Part shown: one piece after another, positions 61,537 to 64,000 of the stretch
How the letters are laid out: each line of letters opens with the position of its first letter
Numbering within the stretch: position 1 is the first letter of the stretch
Assembly (NCBI GenBank): GCA_903929755.1
Contig: CAIYVZ010000160.1
Coordinates: 86,650-150,649 of the forward strand
Source: an uncultured Acidobacteriia bacterium
GTDB lineage: Bacteria; Acidobacteriota; Terriglobia; Bryobacterales; Bryobacteraceae
Length of the DNA stretch: 64,000 nt
Direction: 5' to 3'
Notes under the pieces: model-generated
Told to the model about the DNA's origin: nothing
Seen by the model: only the letters and a program-made list of their open reading frames with translations
Database searches by the model: none
Position numbers and translations under genes: made by a program

Positions 61537-63630
61537 ATGCCAATGAAACTAAACACTTCCGTTACTCCTGCTGCCCCTCGCCGCCGCGCCGGAATGGCTT
61601 TAGCCGTCTGCGTTATGGGCCTGCTGCCGATCGCCGCACAGGCTGACCCGCCAATCTTCCTGTTTGATCGTCTGCCGGTGCCGCTGAAACTCCCGGCAGG
61701 GAACTTCGAAACTCTTTCCCTGAATCACGACGGAAGCTACTACGGCGATCAGTTCCGCCTGGTGGACTGCTCCCCCGACGTTACCCCGGCATTCCCCGGG
61801 GAAACAGCTGCCCAGGAAGTTGTCTTCGGCACATGTGGAAATCAACTCTTCGGCGGGGCGGCCTTGTTCGACAGCCACCTCCGGGGAAACATAACCATCC
61901 AGTTCTTTCCTACGGGCCCCACCACGGCCCACTTCGTAGTTATTCAGCACACTTTGACCGGGGACAATGCCATCCTCAGTGCACCTCTGGGTTATAAGTT
62001 CCCGATTGTCCAAAATCAGGTCTCAGACGCGATGGTTTTATCGTCCGGAGATCTCGATCTGACAACTGGGTACGCCAATCCTAATACTTTGGTTTGGAAC
62101 TCCTACTTCGTGAATTCAGGATTGTTGGCGATCGGCAAGGTTAACCCCAAGCTGCCTTTCCCGGTGATTTCTTTTCCCGGTGTGCGCGGTACGGCCTGGG
62201 CCAGTTTCGCGCAACGTCCAGATGGGTTACTTGACTTCTATTTCCGAGGCAGCACTTTCCTGGCACTCGGCAATGACATCGGCGGAGATCCCGTCCGCTT
62301 CCCACTGCCATACTGCGATCAGGCGGCACACTGCGTGAGCTTCGTTGCCCGAGGCGTCAGTTTCCATCCTCATCTCCAGTTGGATACCCGGGATACTCTC
62401 GGCTATACCCCTTGTGCCCCAAACTGCCCCGAGTTCCCGGAAAACTCGGTGCAGATCTATACCGTAAACTCCCGTTACAGTTCCTTCGGCGATGATTTTG
62501 AGCTCGGGATCCCCCAGCAGGGCGGAAATGCGCCCGGGCGAGCGGAGTTGCAGGGCAGAATTCAATTTCAATTTGGTACCCGCTCGGGCAATACATTGCC
62601 TTTCCAGATGTCCCTGATGCCGCCCGAGGGCTTATTCGCAGATCCACCCAATAGTCCCTTGCTCGGGGCCGGCTTCCGCGGGTTCCTTCTCGGGGCCAAT
62701 CAGCGGCTCACATTTCCAAATGTCACTTACGAGCAACACAAGCTCCTGTTCGCAGACGAAGTTCATAATCGCGTCTCCGGGTCCATCGACTTAACCAGCG
62801 GGCAGATCATTGGTGAATTTCTCTATCCGATGTACATCGACCAGACAATTATTGAGCAGCTTCTTCCAGATAATAATGGGCGGGTCACCCAAGATCCCTT
62901 CCTCCTGGCCGCGATGCGCGCACCGCAGGCTCCCAATGATCCGAATTATGCGCTCTTTGAGAAAGGCGCAAACGGCCAGACTCTGTTTCGCGCTAATCTC
63001 TTCCATAAGCGCTCGTTTGAAACCTATTGTTTCCCCACCCCGGCGTACATCCTCGGCATCTGCTGGACCTCACCTCCCGGTGGCGGCGGCAATCTTAATA
63101 TTTTTGCCAAACTCCAGGCTGCTCACCTTGCAGACCCGGGTAATCCAGGCAGTGCGGTGATGGCCGATAAGCAGACATTTACATCACCCGTCGGCGACAC
63201 CTTCAGTTACGATTTTTCCGTCGCTTGTAGTCCCGTCGGACGTCCAGCTTCACTGTTGTATACGAATAACAACTCTGGTCCCTCGGGCGGAACCTTCACG
63301 CTTACCCGTCTGGCCTCGGTTAGCTGCACGAACTCCCGGACTTCGATCGCAGCACCTGGGAATTACGACCATGTCGCTGTCACTGGCTTCGGGACATGGA
63401 GCAAGGATGCCGTTGCAGGGCCGACCGTCGCTGCCCTGCCGAACAGCCCTCGATTTATTTCCGCGTCATTCTCTACAGATCCGAATGCCCGATACGCCAA
63501 TGTCATCGTCTTCAATAACTATCCTGGCGAGAACCGGACGCTGCCAGGGGCTCTTATTTTGCCCGGTGACGATATAGACGTGGCCCTCTCCACTGCGGAG
63601 AATAAGCCACCGGTAAAACCAGTTCCCTAG
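61537..63630 (+). CDS. Large secreted protein of an unrecognised family (module 2)
   Basis: 697 residues, signal peptide ending A-Q-A-D. Paralogue of 53841-55706 with the same order of motifs and shared Cys pairs (L-V-D-C; F-G-T-C; P-Y-C with A-A-H-C; T-P-C-x-x-N-C; V-A-C; V-S-C-T-N-S). It carries an extra insertion around residues 460-520 (with Y-C-F-P and G-I-C-W) and a longer tail. No known domain recognised. Starts 6 nt after the SGNH-like gene. Confidence 0.75.
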   Translation: MPMKLNTSVTPAAPRRRAGMALAVCVMGLLPIAAQADPPIFLFDRLPVPLKLPAGNFETLSLNHDGSYYGDQFRLVDCSPDVTPAFPGETAAQEVVFGTCGNQLFGGAALFDSHLRGNITIQFFPTGPTTAHFVVIQHTLTGDNAILSAPLGYKFPIVQNQVSDAMVLSSGDLDLTTGYANPNTLVWNSYFVNSGLLAIGKVNPKLPFPVISFPGVRGTAWASFAQRPDGLLDFYFRGSTFLALGNDIGGDPVRFPLPYCDQAAHCVSFVARGVSFHPHLQLDTRDTLGYTPCAPNCPEFPENSVQIYTVNSRYSSFGDDFELGIPQQGGNAPGRAELQGRIQFQFGTRSGNTLPFQMSLMPPEGLFADPPNSPLLGAGFRGFLLGANQRLTFPNVTYEQHKLLFADEVHNRVSGSIDLTSGQIIGEFLYPMYIDQTIIEQLLPDNNGRVTQDPFLLAAMRAPQAPNDPNYALFEKGANGQTLFRANLFHKRSFETYCFPTPAYILGICWTSPPGGGGNLNIFAKLQAAHLADPGNPGSAVMADKQTFTSPVGDTFSYDFSVACSPVGRPASLLYTNNNSGPSGGTFTLTRLASVSCTNSRTSIAAPGNYDHVAVTGFGTWSKDAVAGPTVAALPNSPRFISASFSTDPNARYANVIVFNNYPGENRTLPGALILPGDDIDVALSTAENKPPVKPVP

Positions 63631-63876
63631 TCTGGCGTTGTGGCGATAACCATGCAGGCGTGTGGGGCCGAGACCGCGATGGCGTATCCAGACGGAGTAT
63701 TCAGGGGTACAGACCCGCCAATGACATTATGGGCGAGAGGTTGGATTCCTGCGCTGCGGTGATAGGGCAGCGAATGCTGCGCGGAGAGCGACAATTTCCG
63801 TGACGACTGTGCTTAAGTGAGGGAATCGTGCATCGACTGAAAAAGCTCCTACTCTGTTTTTGGGGATTCCGAGGCA
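63631..63876. other. Gap without a convincing gene
   Basis: About 245 bp after the module 2 operon. No frame with a ribosome-binding site or family match, and no clear terminator. Confidence 0.4.
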
Positions 63877-64000
63877 TGTCGATCAGCATTCCGAAGTGAT
63901 GTCGATCACGATTCCGAGATGAAGCCGATCAGCATTCCGATCTGATGCCGATCACTTTACGAATGTAGTATCGGAATGGTGATCGGCATCAGATCGGAAC
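63877..64000. repeat. 23-bp tandem repeat array with an inverted copy (IS21-like end)
   Basis: Four units with the core CGATCA start at 63880, 63903, 63926 and 63949, exactly 23 bp apart, each with ATTCCGA- or TTACGA-type spacing sequence. An inverted copy (63971-64000) mirrors TTCCGATCTGATGCCGATCA. Multiple terminal repeats of this kind are known from IS21-family elements; the transposase genes would lie beyond the window. Confidence 0.55.

Noticed and set aside
63877..64000. CRISPR array
   Set aside because: The 23-bp units are contiguous tandem repeats without unique spacers, and one copy is inverted; a transposon end fits better.

Overview
The window looks like a chromosomal segment of an acidobacterium of the Solibacter/Bryobacter type. 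Clues are two adjacent secreted VWA proteins of the acidobacterial VWFA-related type, a giant Ig-repeat surface protein ending in a Solibacter-type C-terminal domain, PEP-CTERM proteins, two Tat-type sulfatases, a DUF1080 protein and many toxin-antitoxin pairs. This assignment comes from remembered family distributions, not from a search. Coding strands up to about 47 kb are very C-rich at third positions. From about 47.8 kb to the end the genes use far more CTG, GGT and GCT codons.

Layout. 0-2.7 kb: end of a P1-family peptidase, a di-haem cytochrome c with a good promoter, then a structured non-coding RNA candidate with a near-perfect intrinsic terminator. 2.7-4.9 kb (minus): two VWA proteins and a small coupled ORF. 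4.9-9.7 kb (plus): kdsB-pyrG-kdsA (KDO/lipopolysaccharide precursor and CTP supply), a prepilin-like protein and a membrane protein. 9.7-15.4 kb: peptidoglycan-binding protein, antitoxin/PIN toxin pair, an esterase-propeller fusion coupled to a sulfatase, and an L,D-transpeptidase. 15.4-25.7 kb: the giant Ig-repeat protein, a GH57 enzyme, a 42-residue small gene, a sulfatase with a helical-repeat tail and a frameshifted PEP-CTERM gene. 25.7-33.2 kb: PIN toxin-antitoxin pair, VOC protein, a decayed Phd-type antitoxin, an RND pump with its adaptor, and a BrnT/BrnA pair. 33.3-42.3 kb: CheB-CheR-kinase-receiver hybrid, APC permease, a PEP-CTERM gene lying inside a segmental duplication of the start of the next gene (DUF1080), a further toxin-antitoxin pair, a TPR fragment and an acidobacterial hypothetical. 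42.4-47.4 kb: TetR regulator, epimerase-acyltransferase fusion, DinB protein and two unrecognised genes.

The most unusual part is 47.8-63.6 kb. Two paralogous modules each encode a FadL-type outer-membrane channel, an SGNH-like secreted protein that has lost the catalytic serine, and a very large secreted protein of a family I do not recognise with conserved cysteines. Module 1 also carries a GMC flavoprotein oxidoreductase, a Tat-targeted gluconate-2-dehydrogenase-subunit-3-like partner and a secreted cupin-like protein, in a tightly coupled operon. I infer an envelope system that takes up and oxidises, or handles, a hydrophobic substrate. The window ends in a 23-bp tandem repeat array with an inverted copy, resembling an IS21-type element end.

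Five toxin-antitoxin loci (four intact, one decayed), several gene remnants and the terminal repeats mark this as a plastic region. No tRNA, rRNA or CRISPR array was seen.
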